From Catellatospora citrea (GTDB taxonomy: Bacteria > Actinomycetota > Actinomycetes > Mycobacteriales > Micromonosporaceae), in NCBI RefSeq assembly GCF_003610235.1, contig NZ_RAPR01000001.1, positions 3,224,001 through 3,288,000 of the forward strand: 64,000 nucleotides of DNA. The letters run 5' to 3'. Positions 9,927 through 21,091 of this stretch are shown here, one piece after another; position 1 is the stretch's first letter; the number at the start of each line of letters is the position of its first letter. A program made the translations under genes and the position numbers. The notes beneath the pieces are model-generated. The model was given only the letters and a program-made list of their open reading frames with translations. It did no database searches and was not told the DNA's origin.

Positions 9927-10160
9927 ATGACCCAGCCGTTGCCCCGCTTCCTCACCCTGGAGCAGGTCGCCGAGGAGCTCAGCACCTCCACGGCGCAGAT
10001 CTACGCGCTGGTCCGGCGGGGCGAGCTGCCCGCCATCCGGCTGGGCGGCCGGGGCCAGTGGCGGGTGGAGCGGGCCCGGCTGGAGGAGTTCATCGCCCAG
10101 CTCTACGACGAGGCCCAGCAGTACGTGAAGGACAACCCGCTGTCCGGTGGTGAGGACTGA
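9927..10160 (+). CDS. Small MerR/excisionase-type helix-turn-helix DNA-binding protein (BldC-like)
   Basis: 77 aa. Nearly the whole protein is a winged helix domain of the kind in BldC and phage excisionases: FLTLEQVAEELSTSTAQIYALVRRGELPAIRLG followed in pieces by RGQWRVERARLEEFIAQLY. No effector domain. Such single-domain proteins bind direct repeats as head-to-tail arrays. Its neighbourhood, next to the Rv3235-like gene and secA, is a conserved chromosomal one rather than a phage one, so a chromosomal regulator is more likely than an excisionase. Target genes are unknown. Confidence 0.82.
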   Translation: MTQPLPRFLTLEQVAEELSTSTAQIYALVRRGELPAIRLGGRGQWRVERARLEEFIAQLYDEAQQYVKDNPLSGGED

Positions 10161-10185
10161 CCACACCAAGATCCTGAGATTGGCA

Positions 10186-10215
10186 TTGACCGATCCGTCG
10201 TGCGCAAGCTACAAA
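10186..10215 (+). promoter_or_regulatory. Promoter of the Rv3235-like gene
   Basis: -35 TTGACC (10186-10191) and -10 TACAAA (10210-10215) with an 18-bp spacer, in a noticeably AT-rich gap. The expected start of transcription near 10222 leaves a leader of about 45 nt with AAAGGTGG before the ATG at 10268. Confidence 0.5.
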
Positions 10216-10267
10216 TGTCAAACGGAGGCAAACTCAAGCAAACACAAGATCAAAGGTGGTGGTCCCG

Positions 10268-10774
10268 ATGACGGCGCTCGCCGTTGCTGCCGGATCCGTC
10301 CGCATCCATCGCGCGCCCCCGCTCGACCCGCCGTTCGACGACGAGCTGCGCCCCACCACCTACCGGCCGGTCCGGCCCGAGCCCCGCGAGATCATCCCGC
10401 CGGAGGCCGTCGCCGGGGCCTCGCCCGAGTGCCACACCGCGGCCCTGCGCTTCCTCAACCTGTGCCTGGAGCTGTTCAACGGCTTCCGCTCCCCCGGTCA
10501 GCTGCGCCCGCTGCTGCGCGTCACCGAGGCCAACGACGTGCTCGACGAGCTGGCCCGCGGCCTGCGCCGGCTGGCGGCACTGCGCCAAGCCGTGCCGGCG
10601 GGCACCCCACGCCGTCCCGTCCGCCGCCGCCAGCTGCGCACCTGCGAGCCCCGCCCGGGGGTGGCCGAGGTCGCCGCGGTGCTCAGCGACGGCCGCAGCA
10701 CCTGGTCGCTGGCATACCGGCTGGAACGCGACACCACGAACTGGCGCTGCACCGCCCTGCTGGTGCTGCTCTGA
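10268..10774 (+). CDS. Rv3235-like conserved hypothetical protein
   Basis: 168 aa, soluble, arginine-rich. The central part (about 50-168) resembles the actinobacterial Rv3235 family, found near secA: ALRFLNLCLELFNGFRSPGQL, then RLAALRQA, VLSDGRSTWSLAYRLE and a C-terminal WRCTALLVLL. It has no enzymatic motif. The ATG at 10268 is preferred over the GTG at 10256 because AAAGGTGG is then correctly spaced. It is convergent with secA, with a strong bidirectional terminator between them. Function unknown; genomic association with secA is the only hint. Confidence 0.72.
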   Translation: MTALAVAAGSVRIHRAPPLDPPFDDELRPTTYRPVRPEPREIIPPEAVAGASPECHTAALRFLNLCLELFNGFRSPGQLRPLLRVTEANDVLDELARGLRRLAALRQAVPAGTPRRPVRRRQLRTCEPRPGVAEVAAVLSDGRSTWSLAYRLERDTTNWRCTALLVLL

Positions 10775-10835
10775 CCCCCGGGGCGGGCGGCTGCACCCCT
10801 GCGACCGCGTCGCCCGTTCCGGGGCTCCACAGCGA

Positions 10836-10866
10836 AAGAAGGACCGGCCGACGGCCGGTCCTTCTT
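10836..10866. terminator. Bidirectional intrinsic terminator before secA 3' end
   Basis: Arms AAGAAGGACCGGCCG (10836-10850) and CGGCCGGTCCTTCTT (10852-10866), perfect over 15 bp. The arms end in A-rich and T-rich tracts in both directions, as expected of a terminator that serves both the Rv3235-like gene and secA. Confidence 0.85.
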
Positions 10867-10934
10867 CGTGGTCGTCCGGCGATCCGGCGTGACCGGCCCC
10901 GAGGGGTCAGCCGCGCCGGACCGTCGTCAGTGGG

Positions 10935-13778
<2,844 letters not shown>

Positions 13779-13988
13779 GGGTGTTCAACGCTCCCTAGAC
13801 AGTCTGCCGACCCATCGTAGGCGCATCGGACGGCGAATCGTCACCCCCAGGGAAGTGATCCGGCAGAATCGGGCACCAAGTCACAAACCTCCAGGCCCGA
13901 AGTCCGGCCTCGCGGCCTCCGCCGGGCCCGGCCGCCACCCGGCGTTATCGGCGTGCCGACCTGCGGGGCGGTGTGCCAGGGTGGGGCC

Positions 13989-14576
13989 ATGACCGACCCG
14001 TACGACAACCCCCAACCGGTCCTGCACACCGTCACGGACCGGGGCGCCCCGCTCACCTTGCGCCCGGCCCGGCTCGGCGACGCGCCCGGCGTCCTGGTCG
14101 CCTGCACCGACCCGGAGACCCTGCGCTGGACCACCGTGCCCCTCGACTACGACCACGAGAAGGCGGTCGGCTTCGTGACCGGCTACGCCCCCGGCTGGTG
14201 GGAGCGCAGGCAGGGCGCGGCGTTCGTGCTCGCCGACGCCGACGACGCCTACGTCGGCCAGATCGACCTGCGCGTCTCCGGCGATCCGCAGGTCGCCGAC
14301 GTCGGCTTCCTCACCGCGCCGCACGCCCGCGGCCACGGCTACATGAGCGCCGCGCTGCGCGCCGTCGCCGAGTGGGGCATCCGCGAACTGGGCCTGGCCC
14401 GCGTGGAGTGGAAGGCGCACGTCGGCAACGACGGCTCGCGACGGGTCGCCGAGCGGGCGGGCTTCACCTACGAGGGCGTACAGCGCAACGGCTGCGCCCA
14501 CCGCGGCGAGCGCCGCGACGCCTGGACCGCGGCCCTGGTGCGGGAGGACCTGGACAGCGGCGAGGAGAAGGCGTGA
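13989..14576 (+). CDS. GNAT family N-acetyltransferase
   Basis: 195 aa. Acetyl-CoA-dependent acetyltransferase of the RimJ/RimL type. Acceptor side: PLTLRPARLGDAPGVLVAC; acetyl-CoA motif A: VGFLTAPHARGHGYMSAALR with the R/QxxGxG/A-like turn; C-terminal RVAERAGFTYEGVQRN. ATG at 13989 is preferred over the earlier in-frame start at 13953, because GGGTGGGG precedes it and the N-terminus then fits the family. The last residues, GEEKA, are encoded by the intergenic element that also carries the next start. Substrate unknown. Confidence 0.82.
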   Translation: MTDPYDNPQPVLHTVTDRGAPLTLRPARLGDAPGVLVACTDPETLRWTTVPLDYDHEKAVGFVTGYAPGWWERRQGAAFVLADADDAYVGQIDLRVSGDPQVADVGFLTAPHARGHGYMSAALRAVAEWGIRELGLARVEWKAHVGNDGSRRVAERAGFTYEGVQRNGCAHRGERRDAWTAALVREDLDSGEEKA

Positions 14577-14641
14577 GCGAGCGCGAGCGAATCAGCAGGC
14601 TCGGGAATGCCGCCGACGAGCGCGGCGAGGAGAAGGCATGA
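14563..14641 (+). repeat. Intergenic TGAGCGAGCG element, copy B
   Basis: GCGAGGAGAAGGCGTGAGCG (from 14563) covers the end and stop of the upstream GNAT gene, and the 35-bp block at 14607-14641 supplies the ribosome binding site GAGGAGAAGG and ATG of the downstream GNAT gene. The block differs at only two positions from 3508-3542. Both copies join two co-directional genes. Confidence 0.75.
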
Positions 14642-15759
14642 CCGGGTCTCGCGCGCCGTTCACGCTCGACGGCGGCACGGTGCGGCTGCGGCCGTGGCGG
14701 CTGCGTGACGCCGAGCAACTGCGCGCGGCCTGCGACGATCCGGTGACGGCGCACTTCATGGCGCAGATGCCGACGCCGTACACGATGGAGCACGCCCGGT
14801 GGTGGATCACCGAGGGTTCGCCGGAGTCCTGGCAGACCGGCGGGGCGTCCTGGGCGGTGGTCGACCCGGCCACCGACGAGGTGCTGGGCGGGGCCGGGCT
14901 GAGCCACCTGCAGCAGGACCGCCGCCAGGCCGAGCTCGGCTACTGGGTCGCGCCGTGGGCGCGCCGCCGGGGCGTGGCCACGGCGGCCACCCGGGCCATC
15001 GCCGGCTGGGCCTTCGGCACGCTGGGCATGATCCGCATGGAGCTGTTCACGGCTCCCGACAACGCGGCCAGCCAGCGGGTCGCGCTGGCGGCGGGCTTCA
15101 CCCGCGAGGGCGTACGCCGGGGCGCGTCCACCCGCCGCGACGGCTCCCACGGCGACTACGTGGCGTTCGTCCGGCTGGCGAGCGACCCGGCCGGTCCGGT
15201 GCCGCCCGGCCTGCCCGACTTCCCGGGCGGCGAGCTGACCGACGGGCGGGTGCGGCTGCGCCGGATCGCCGCGGCCGACGCCGAGGACTACTTCGCGCTG
15301 GCGCAGCTGCCGGAGGTGGCCCGCAGCAACGTCGGCGGCCCGACCACCCTGGACGGGGTGCGCGAACGCTGCGCCTGCGCCGAGGCCGACTGGCTGGCGG
15401 GCAACCGCGCCACCTGCGTCGTCCTGGACGCCGAGAGCGGCGCCTTCGCCGGCGAGATCGGCCTGTACTACCAGGAGCGTTTCCTGCAGCAGGCGATCCT
15501 CGGCTACGCGCTGCGCCCGGAGTTCCGCGGCCGGGGCTTCGCCACCAGCGCCGCCCGGCTGCTCAGCGACTGGGCGACGGAGCAGGCGGGCGTGGTGCGC
15601 GTGGTCGCCGGCACGTTCCCCTACAACGAGGCGTCGCGGCGGGTGCTGGAGCGGGCCGGGTTCGAGCTGGAGGGGACGCTCAAGGCGCGGCTGCCCGCGC
15701 GGGACGGCACCCGGATCGACGACATCCAGTACGTGCGGATCGCCGAGAAGTTCCGCTGA
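14638..15759 (+). CDS. Double-domain GNAT N-acetyltransferase
   Basis: 373 aa made of two RimJ/RimL-like GNAT domains. Domain 1 (about 8-180): VRLRPWRLRDAEQLRAA, then ELGYWVAPWARRRGVATAA and ASQRVALAAGFTREG. Domain 2 (about 200-370): VRLRRIAAADAEDYFALAQ, then LGYALRPEFRGRGFATSAA and ASRRVLERAGFELEG. Both retain the (R/Q)xxGxA acetyl-CoA loop. Together with the gene upstream, three GNAT domains lie in a row, suggesting local duplication. Translation starts from the intergenic element. Substrates unknown; small amine, peptide or antibiotic are all possible. Confidence 0.82.
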   Translation: MTGSRAPFTLDGGTVRLRPWRLRDAEQLRAACDDPVTAHFMAQMPTPYTMEHARWWITEGSPESWQTGGASWAVVDPATDEVLGGAGLSHLQQDRRQAELGYWVAPWARRRGVATAATRAIAGWAFGTLGMIRMELFTAPDNAASQRVALAAGFTREGVRRGASTRRDGSHGDYVAFVRLASDPAGPVPPGLPDFPGGELTDGRVRLRRIAAADAEDYFALAQLPEVARSNVGGPTTLDGVRERCACAEADWLAGNRATCVVLDAESGAFAGEIGLYYQERFLQQAILGYALRPEFRGRGFATSAARLLSDWATEQAGVVRVVAGTFPYNEASRRVLERAGFELEGTLKARLPARDGTRIDDIQYVRIAEKFR

Positions 15760-15767
15760 CACGAAGA

Positions 15768-15804
15768 TCGGCCTGTCCCGTCCTCACCGGACGGGACAGG
15801 CCGA
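15768..15804. terminator. Bidirectional terminator between GNAT and hpf genes
   Basis: Arms TCGGCCTGTCCCGTCC (15768-15783) and GGACGGGACAGGCCGA (15789-15804) pair perfectly over 16 bp with a 5-nt loop. It lies between the two convergent stop codons at 15759 and 15820. Confidence 0.85.
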
Positions 15805-15819
15805 CGCCTGCCTATCGGT

Positions 15820-16455
15820 TCACCAGGCCAGCGTCAGCAGCCCGTAGTCGTACGCCTTGCGGCGGTAGACGACACAGGGCCGGCCGCTGTCCTTGTCGTG
15901 GAACAGGTAGAAGTCGTGCCCGACCAGCTCCATCTGGTACAGGGCGTCGTCGACTGTCATCGGTTCACCGGAGAACTCCTTCTCCCGCACGATGTGCCAC
16001 GGCTGGTCCTGGTCCTCCAGGGCGTCCATCGGTCCGCCCGCGCCGTTGGCGGAGCGCGCGAGCGTGGCGGTGGCCGTGCCGCCCATGGGGGGTTCGAACA
16101 GGGCCAGGTTCGCGGTGGCCTCGGCGACGGAGACCGGGGCGCGACGGCCGCGGTGCACCCGGCGGCGGTCAGCGGCCTTGCGCAGGCGGCGGTCGAGCCG
16201 CTCGACGGCCTCGTCCAGTGCGGAGTAGAAGTCGCTGGCGGCACCGGTGGCGCGGATCACGGGGCCGCGGGTGACGCAGGTGATCTCGATGTGCTGGCAG
16301 GAATCAGCTTGGCGCGGGTTGCGCTCGTGGATTAGCTCGACGTCGAATTCAATGATCTTCTGGTCGTAACGCTCAACTTTTTGCAGCTTGTCGGCCACAT
16401 GAACCCGGAAATGATCCGGAACTTCGACATTACGACCCTTGACCTCGATGTCCAC
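15820..16455 (-). CDS. hpf: Long-form ribosome hibernation promoting factor
   Basis: 211 aa. Binds the 30S decoding and mRNA region and, in the long form, joins ribosomes into inactive 100S dimers. N-terminal domain (about 1-105): VDIEVKGRNVEVPDHFRVHV, EITCVTRGPVIRATG, DFYSALDEAVERLDRRLRK. A linker (about 110-150) leads to the C-terminal dimerisation domain (about 155-211) with REKEFSGEPMTVDDALYQME, GHDFYLFHD and VVYRRKAYDYGLL. The GTG start at 16455 has GGGAGGT upstream and begins the conserved strand; upstream in-frame codons lack support. A candidate promoter lies at 16587-16615. Confidence 0.94.
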   Translation of the reverse strand: MDIEVKGRNVEVPDHFRVHVADKLQKVERYDQKIIEFDVELIHERNPRQADSCQHIEITCVTRGPVIRATGAASDFYSALDEAVERLDRRLRKAADRRRVHRGRRAPVSVAEATANLALFEPPMGGTATATLARSANGAGGPMDALEDQDQPWHIVREKEFSGEPMTVDDALYQMELVGHDFYLFHDKDSGRPCVVYRRKAYDYGLLTLAW

Positions 16456-16586
16456 GCCTGACCTCCCACGGTCTGTCCGAGTGCGGAACACCCCGGCAAC
16501 TGGTGTCCGGGGCGCACTTCTGTAAGCCCCTTCCGACGCTCTCGTTCACCGCTGAGCGGTGACCTCCATCAGGTGGTTGGCTTCTG

Positions 16587-16615
16587 ACGCTAGCCTCTTG
16601 TCAGCCACTCGTCAT
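16587..16615 (-). promoter_or_regulatory. Candidate hpf promoter and leader
   Basis: On the minus strand ATGACG (16610-16615) and TAGCGT (16587-16592) are separated by 17 bp. They would give a leader of about 125 nt containing a perfect 8-bp-arm palindrome, TCACCGCT-G-AGCGGTGA (16546-16562), and a small hairpin with CCCCGG/CCGGGG arms (16491-16512). The -35 is weak, so this is tentative. Confidence 0.35.
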
Positions 16616-16709
16616 CCCTTGTACCAAGACTGTTTTGACGAGATTCGCCCTTTCGGTACCGCGCGTCACGGAGCCGTCACCCAGCATCGATCCAGCCATT
16701 ATCCGAAGA

Positions 16710-17438
16710 TTACGGCCATATTGCGCGTTGTGACAGGTACCGGCGTGTCGCGGCCAGCGCCACGCACGCATCGACGCGCATCCCTGCGCTCTCCAGCAGC
16801 ACCGACGCGGCCGCCAGCGTCGCACCGGTGGTCACGATGTCGTCCAGCAGCACCGTCACGGACCCGGGCGCGGCGCGCCGGGCCCGCTCCACCGCCCCGC
16901 GCCGCAGCGCGAAGGCGCCCGCCGCGCTCGCCGCCCGCTGCGCCGACGACAGGTGCGCCGAGTCGGCTTTCGGCAGCGCCCGCAGCGGGGCGACGACGAC
17001 GGCCTGCCGACCGGCCTCCCGCAGCCGCTCCGCCGCGGCGTGGGCCAGCCGGCGCATGTGGTCGCCGTGCCGGGCGCGGGCCGCCGCGGCCGTGTCCGGC
17101 ACGTAGAGCAGCAGCAGCGGCCGCCGCGGGTCCGCCGTGGCCGCGACCGCCTCGGCGAGCAGCGCACCCAGGGGACGGGCCAGCCGGTGCCGGCCCCGCT
17201 CCTTGAAGGCGAGGATCAGCTCCCGCAGTGGGCCGTCGTAGTCGCCCAGCGCCACGCACGGGGGCAGGCCGGGCGGGGGCGGATCGGGGCGGGTCGGCGC
17301 GGCCCGCAGCGACTCGACCGCGCGGGCGCAGCCGGCGCAGACCTCGTGGCGCAGCGGCAGCCCCGAGCCGCCGCAGCCGGCGCACGACGCGGGCAGCACG
17401 AGATCGGACAGCGCCTGCCAGAGCGCACCGACCGGCAC
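16710..17438 (-). CDS. ComF family amidophosphoribosyltransferase-like protein
   Basis: 242 aa. An N-terminal four-cysteine zinc finger (CAGCGG ... CAGC, about 19-38) precedes a type I phosphoribosyltransferase fold whose PRPP loop is VTVLLDDIVTTGATL (about 190-204). In transformable bacteria ComF acts in DNA uptake; in actinobacteria the role is not established. It starts 3 bp after the lpqB stop and so is probably the last gene of the mtrA-mtrB-lpqB operon, a conserved arrangement in this phylum. Confidence 0.88.
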   Translation of the reverse strand: MPVGALWQALSDLVLPASCAGCGGSGLPLRHEVCAGCARAVESLRAAPTRPDPPPPGLPPCVALGDYDGPLRELILAFKERGRHRLARPLGALLAEAVAATADPRRPLLLLYVPDTAAAARARHGDHMRRLAHAAAERLREAGRQAVVVAPLRALPKADSAHLSSAQRAASAAGAFALRRGAVERARRAAPGSVTVLLDDIVTTGATLAAASVLLESAGMRVDACVALAATRRYLSQRAIWP

Positions 17439-17441
17439 GGC

Positions 17442-19304
17442 TCAGCCCTCGAAGCAGGCTGCCGTGACGGTGGGCTCCACCGGCGGTTGCGGTGAGGCCG
17501 ACGAGGACGGCCCCGGGCTGGGCGACGGCGGTGGGGTCAGCAGCAGCGACTCCTTGCTCAGCGGGTCGAGGGTCCCGCTGAACGCCTTGGTCGCCTCGCC
17601 GTCGACGTCGAGCATGACCTTTCCACTGGTCACGGTCCGACCGGCGTTGCCGACATACGCGGTGAGGTTGGTGAGGGCGGCTTTCTGGCCGGTCGTGAAG
17701 GTTTCCTCGATCGCGCCGTCGACGGTCACGTACGCCAGCTGGGCCACGTCACCGGATGTGCTGACGACGACTGTGTCCTCGCGCAGGAACGCCACCTCAC
17801 GCAACCGGCCGGCCAGGCTGGTCGCCAGCTTGCGCGGCTTGCCCACCTTGAACGCGTTCTGCTTGGCGCTCGACCGCAGCAGGGGGGCGACGTAGAGGTT
17901 GCCGCCGATCACCAGCGCCATCCGGCGCCCGTCGGGCGCGACGGCCATCCCGGTGATCTTCCCGCCCACGCCGGTCTCCGAGGCGTCCACCTTGGTCGGG
18001 CTTGTGCCGTGCACCGACGCCACATAGAGCTCCCCATCGGCCAGCACCATGGCGGTGGCACCCGCCCGGTCCAGCCAGATCGGGCGGGAGATCGAGTCGC
18101 CGGTCAGCCCGGCGCTGTGGATCGTCGGCTTGGCAGCCGTGTCGTTGGTGGTGGACTTGTCCCGCGGCGCGCTGCGCGGGCCGATGTACAGCTGCTGCTT
18201 GCCCTTGCCGCTCTGGCGCACCAGCGCGAACGCGGTCTCGTCCTTGGCCACCGCCGCGGAGACCAGCTCGCTGTTGACGGCCGCGGCCAGCACGTCCTGC
18301 AGCGGCGGCGGGTGCGCCTCGCCCTTGCGTACGACGCGGGTGAGCACACCGTCCACCACGGCGTAACTGTTGGGCTCACGCCCGCTCGACAGCGAAGCTG
18401 CCAGGTTCTTGTCGGGGAATCGGAAGTCCGTCGTGACATCACGCCCCTCCAGCTGCAGCTGCAGTCGCTGCTCGCCCTCGGGCCACAGCGTCCAGTACAG
18501 CTGCGCCGCGAGCCGGTCCCGCACCGCCGCGTCGGCCAGCGCGCCCAGGTTGACCGTGATCTGGTCGGCGTCCTCGACGATGTTGCCTACCCGGCTGGTG
18601 TTGTCCGGCAACCCGAACACGGCGTCGGACAGCCAGGCGGACGGCCCCTTTTCCAACCAGTCGAACAACCGGTTGTTGACCTGCTCCTGCGGCACCGCGC
18701 GGGGCAGGTAGCGCAGGTCGGGTACCAGCGAGGTGTTGTCCCTGTTCCAGAAGTAGATGGGCAGCCGCAGGTAGTACGTCTCCAGTACGCTCACGTCGAG
18801 CAGCAGCTCCTGCGGCAGGTCGGTCAGCAGCAGGCCCCCGCCGACAGCGCGGCCGAACGTGAACGTGTAATCGCCGCTCTCCCTGCCGTCGTACGGCAGC
18901 ACCTGGCCCTCGGGCGTCAGCACGCCGAGTCGGCGCACCGGCACGTTGACCTTGTCGGCCTCCCGCGTCATCTGCCCTAGCTTGACCAGCACGACGTTGG
19001 AGCCGGGGTTCCACTCGTTCTGCTCGTCGGGGGCGATGTACTGCTCCGCCGCCGCCATGATCGCCTCATGGGCGCCGCCGTGATCTCCCGCGGCCGCCTG
19101 CAGGAAGTTCTTCACCAGCTTGGTGGGGTCAGTCTCCTCCCGACGCCAGGACGGCGGCTTCACACTGTCGGGGGAGGTCAGTCCAGGGCCGGCGGACGGA
19201 CCCAGCCCGTCTCGCACCACGTCGTCGCGCACGCCTATCCCGCACCCCGCCAGGGCCATCACCGCGGTCGCCCCGGCAAGCAGCGCGCTCACCGTCCGTC
19301 TCAT
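17442..19304 (-). CDS. lpqB: Lipoprotein LpqB, MtrB-associated
   Basis: 620 aa lipoprotein. The signal peptide MRRTVSALLAGATAVMALAG ends in lipobox LAGC with Cys21 as the lipidated residue. An N-terminal domain, a GerMN domain (roughly 185-300) and a beta-propeller-like region (roughly 330-590) follow, then a proline/serine tail. In mycobacteria LpqB interacts with the extracellular part of MtrB and modulates MtrA phosphorylation. The ATG overlaps the mtrB stop as ATGA. The much longer open frame that continues upstream to 20834 is only an open frame antisense to nothing and out of frame with mtrB; the lipobox fixes the start. Confidence 0.95.
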   Translation of the reverse strand: MRRTVSALLAGATAVMALAGCGIGVRDDVVRDGLGPSAGPGLTSPDSVKPPSWRREETDPTKLVKNFLQAAAGDHGGAHEAIMAAAEQYIAPDEQNEWNPGSNVVLVKLGQMTREADKVNVPVRRLGVLTPEGQVLPYDGRESGDYTFTFGRAVGGGLLLTDLPQELLLDVSVLETYYLRLPIYFWNRDNTSLVPDLRYLPRAVPQEQVNNRLFDWLEKGPSAWLSDAVFGLPDNTSRVGNIVEDADQITVNLGALADAAVRDRLAAQLYWTLWPEGEQRLQLQLEGRDVTTDFRFPDKNLAASLSSGREPNSYAVVDGVLTRVVRKGEAHPPPLQDVLAAAVNSELVSAAVAKDETAFALVRQSGKGKQQLYIGPRSAPRDKSTTNDTAAKPTIHSAGLTGDSISRPIWLDRAGATAMVLADGELYVASVHGTSPTKVDASETGVGGKITGMAVAPDGRRMALVIGGNLYVAPLLRSSAKQNAFKVGKPRKLATSLAGRLREVAFLREDTVVVSTSGDVAQLAYVTVDGAIEETFTTGQKAALTNLTAYVGNAGRTVTSGKVMLDVDGEATKAFSGTLDPLSKESLLLTPPPSPSPGPSSSASPQPPVEPTVTAACFEG

Positions 19305-21079
19305 ACCGGCACCTCCGCAGCGTTCCCGTGCTGCCGAACCACCGTGACGTCGGCGGGGATCAGCGGCAGCGGCGAGCCGGACAGCCGGCCGCCCGCCCGT
19401 ACCGGCAGGGTCAGCCGGAACTGCGCGCCCTGCCCGGGCGATCCCCAGGCCTCCAGCCAGCCGCCGTGCAACCGGGCGTCTTCCAGGCTGATGGACAGGC
19501 CCAGCCCGGTGCCACCGGTCTGCCGGGCGCGCGACGGGTCGGCCCGCCAGAACCGGTTGAAGACCAGCTTCTCCTCGCCCGGCTTCAGGCCCACCCCGTG
19601 GTCTCGTACCGTGATCGCGATCGCCCGCGCGTCGACGCCCAGCGTTACCGTCACCGGACGGCCCTCCCCGTGGTCGACGGCGTTGCCCACCAGGTTGCGC
19701 AGGATGCGCTCGACCCGACGGGGGTCGATCTCGGCGATGACCGGCGGGTCCGGTGAGACCAGCTCCAGGTTGATCCCGACCCGGTCCGCGACCGACTCCA
19801 GTCGCTCGGTCACCCGGCGCACCACGGTGATCAGGTCGGTCGGCTCGGAGTCGAGCATGGCGAACCCCGCGTCGAAGCGGCTGATCTCCAGCAGGTCGGT
19901 GAGCAGCTCCTCGAACCGGTCGAGCTCGGCCTGCAGCAGTTCGGCGCTGCGCGCCGACGCCGGGTCGAAGTCCTCGCGCTGCGCGTAGAGCAGGTCGGCT
20001 GCCATTCGCACGGTGGTGAGCGGCGTCCGCAGCTCGTGGGACACGTCCGAGGTGAAGCGGCGCTGCAGCCGGGACATCTCCTCGAGCCGCACGATCTGGC
20101 GCTGCAGGTTGGCCGCCATCTGGTTGAAGGCGTCGGCGAGCAGCGCCATCTCGTCCTCGCCGTCGACGACCATGCGCTGGTCGAGCAGACCTGCCGACAG
20201 GCGCTGCGCGGTGCGGGCCGCGACCCGGACGGGACTGACCGTCGCCCGGGTGACCAGCGCGGTGACCACGCCGAGCAGCAGCACCAGTGCCACGCCGACG
20301 AAGATGACCGTCGACCTGATGTCCTTGGCCACCTCGACCTCGGTGTCCACCGGGAAGAGGTAGTAAAGCTCCACCCCGCCGTCCAGCCGCCACTGCGGGG
20401 TGGGCACGTTCGAGCCCCATACGAGATAGGTGTGCGTCCCGTCGCCGAGGTCGGCGCTGACGTACTGGAAAGACCGGTACCCCGGGGGGCCGGTGACCTC
20501 GCGCTCGAGCTCCTCGGTGATCGCCGGCCGCAGGTCGAGACCCTGTGGCCAGGCCGATCCCGTGCTGCTCAGCGCCGAGGCGGTGGTCACCCGCGTGAAC
20601 CGCATGGTCACCACGACGCCCTCCTGACCTCCGGTCAGCGAGCTGAGCAACCTGATCACGTTGCCCGGGGTGTCCGGGCTCTCCGGGTTCGGGATGGCGC
20701 TCAGCTGCTGCTCGGCGATCTTCACGCCGCTCATGACCTGCCGTCGCGCGTCCTGCTCGGCCCCGGCCAGCAGCCGGTCGGTGCTGCTCTTGGCAATCAG
20801 GTAGCCGAAGCCGCCGACCAGCAGGCTGGAGCACAGCAGGGTGATGGTGACCATGCGCAACTGCAGCGAGCGCCGCCAGATCCGGCGCGCCTGGCGCACG
20901 CCGGGCGCGAGGCGCCGGGCCGTGGGGCGGAGCGCCGGCACCCGGGCCGCCTTCTTGACCAGCCGCTTGAGCGTGGCGCGGGCCTGGGCGGCGCGTCCGG
21001 GCACGCCCGAAGGCTGCCCGTGCTCCCCCGGCTCGCGGGGTTCGGGCAGCTCAAACGGGGTGGGGGTGGGGGTGGTCAC
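19301..21079 (-). CDS. mtrB: Sensor histidine kinase MtrB
   Basis: 592 aa membrane kinase. A basic cytoplasmic N-terminus (1-73), TM1 (about 74-95), an extracellular sensor region (about 96-255), TM2 (about 256-277), HAMP (about 278-330), HisKA with the phospho-acceptor His348 in FTSDVSHELRTPLTTVRM, and a C-terminal HATPase with NLVGNAVDHG and TGGTGLGLSI. Partner of MtrA, 12 bp upstream. In actinobacteria MtrAB links cell-wall metabolism, division and osmotic response. A GTG start at 21079 is used; the N-terminus is rich in P, E and T. Confidence 0.97.
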   Translation of the reverse strand: MTTPTPTPFELPEPREPGEHGQPSGVPGRAAQARATLKRLVKKAARVPALRPTARRLAPGVRQARRIWRRSLQLRMVTITLLCSSLLVGGFGYLIAKSSTDRLLAGAEQDARRQVMSGVKIAEQQLSAIPNPESPDTPGNVIRLLSSLTGGQEGVVVTMRFTRVTTASALSSTGSAWPQGLDLRPAITEELEREVTGPPGYRSFQYVSADLGDGTHTYLVWGSNVPTPQWRLDGGVELYYLFPVDTEVEVAKDIRSTVIFVGVALVLLLGVVTALVTRATVSPVRVAARTAQRLSAGLLDQRMVVDGEDEMALLADAFNQMAANLQRQIVRLEEMSRLQRRFTSDVSHELRTPLTTVRMAADLLYAQREDFDPASARSAELLQAELDRFEELLTDLLEISRFDAGFAMLDSEPTDLITVVRRVTERLESVADRVGINLELVSPDPPVIAEIDPRRVERILRNLVGNAVDHGEGRPVTVTLGVDARAIAITVRDHGVGLKPGEEKLVFNRFWRADPSRARQTGGTGLGLSISLEDARLHGGWLEAWGSPGQGAQFRLTLPVRAGGRLSGSPLPLIPADVTVVRQHGNAAEVPV

Positions 21080-21091
21080 GGTCGGTCAAGG

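Noticed and set aside
9927..10160. Phage excisionase indicating an integrated element
   Set aside because: No integrase, attachment repeat or phage gene nearby; neighbours are chromosomal housekeeping genes.
17442..20834. A 1130-residue open frame suggesting a fusion of mtrB and lpqB
   Set aside because: The upstream part is out of frame with mtrB and reads as low-complexity R/G/A protein. The lipobox at the internal ATG and the ATGA overlap with mtrB show that lpqB begins at 19304.
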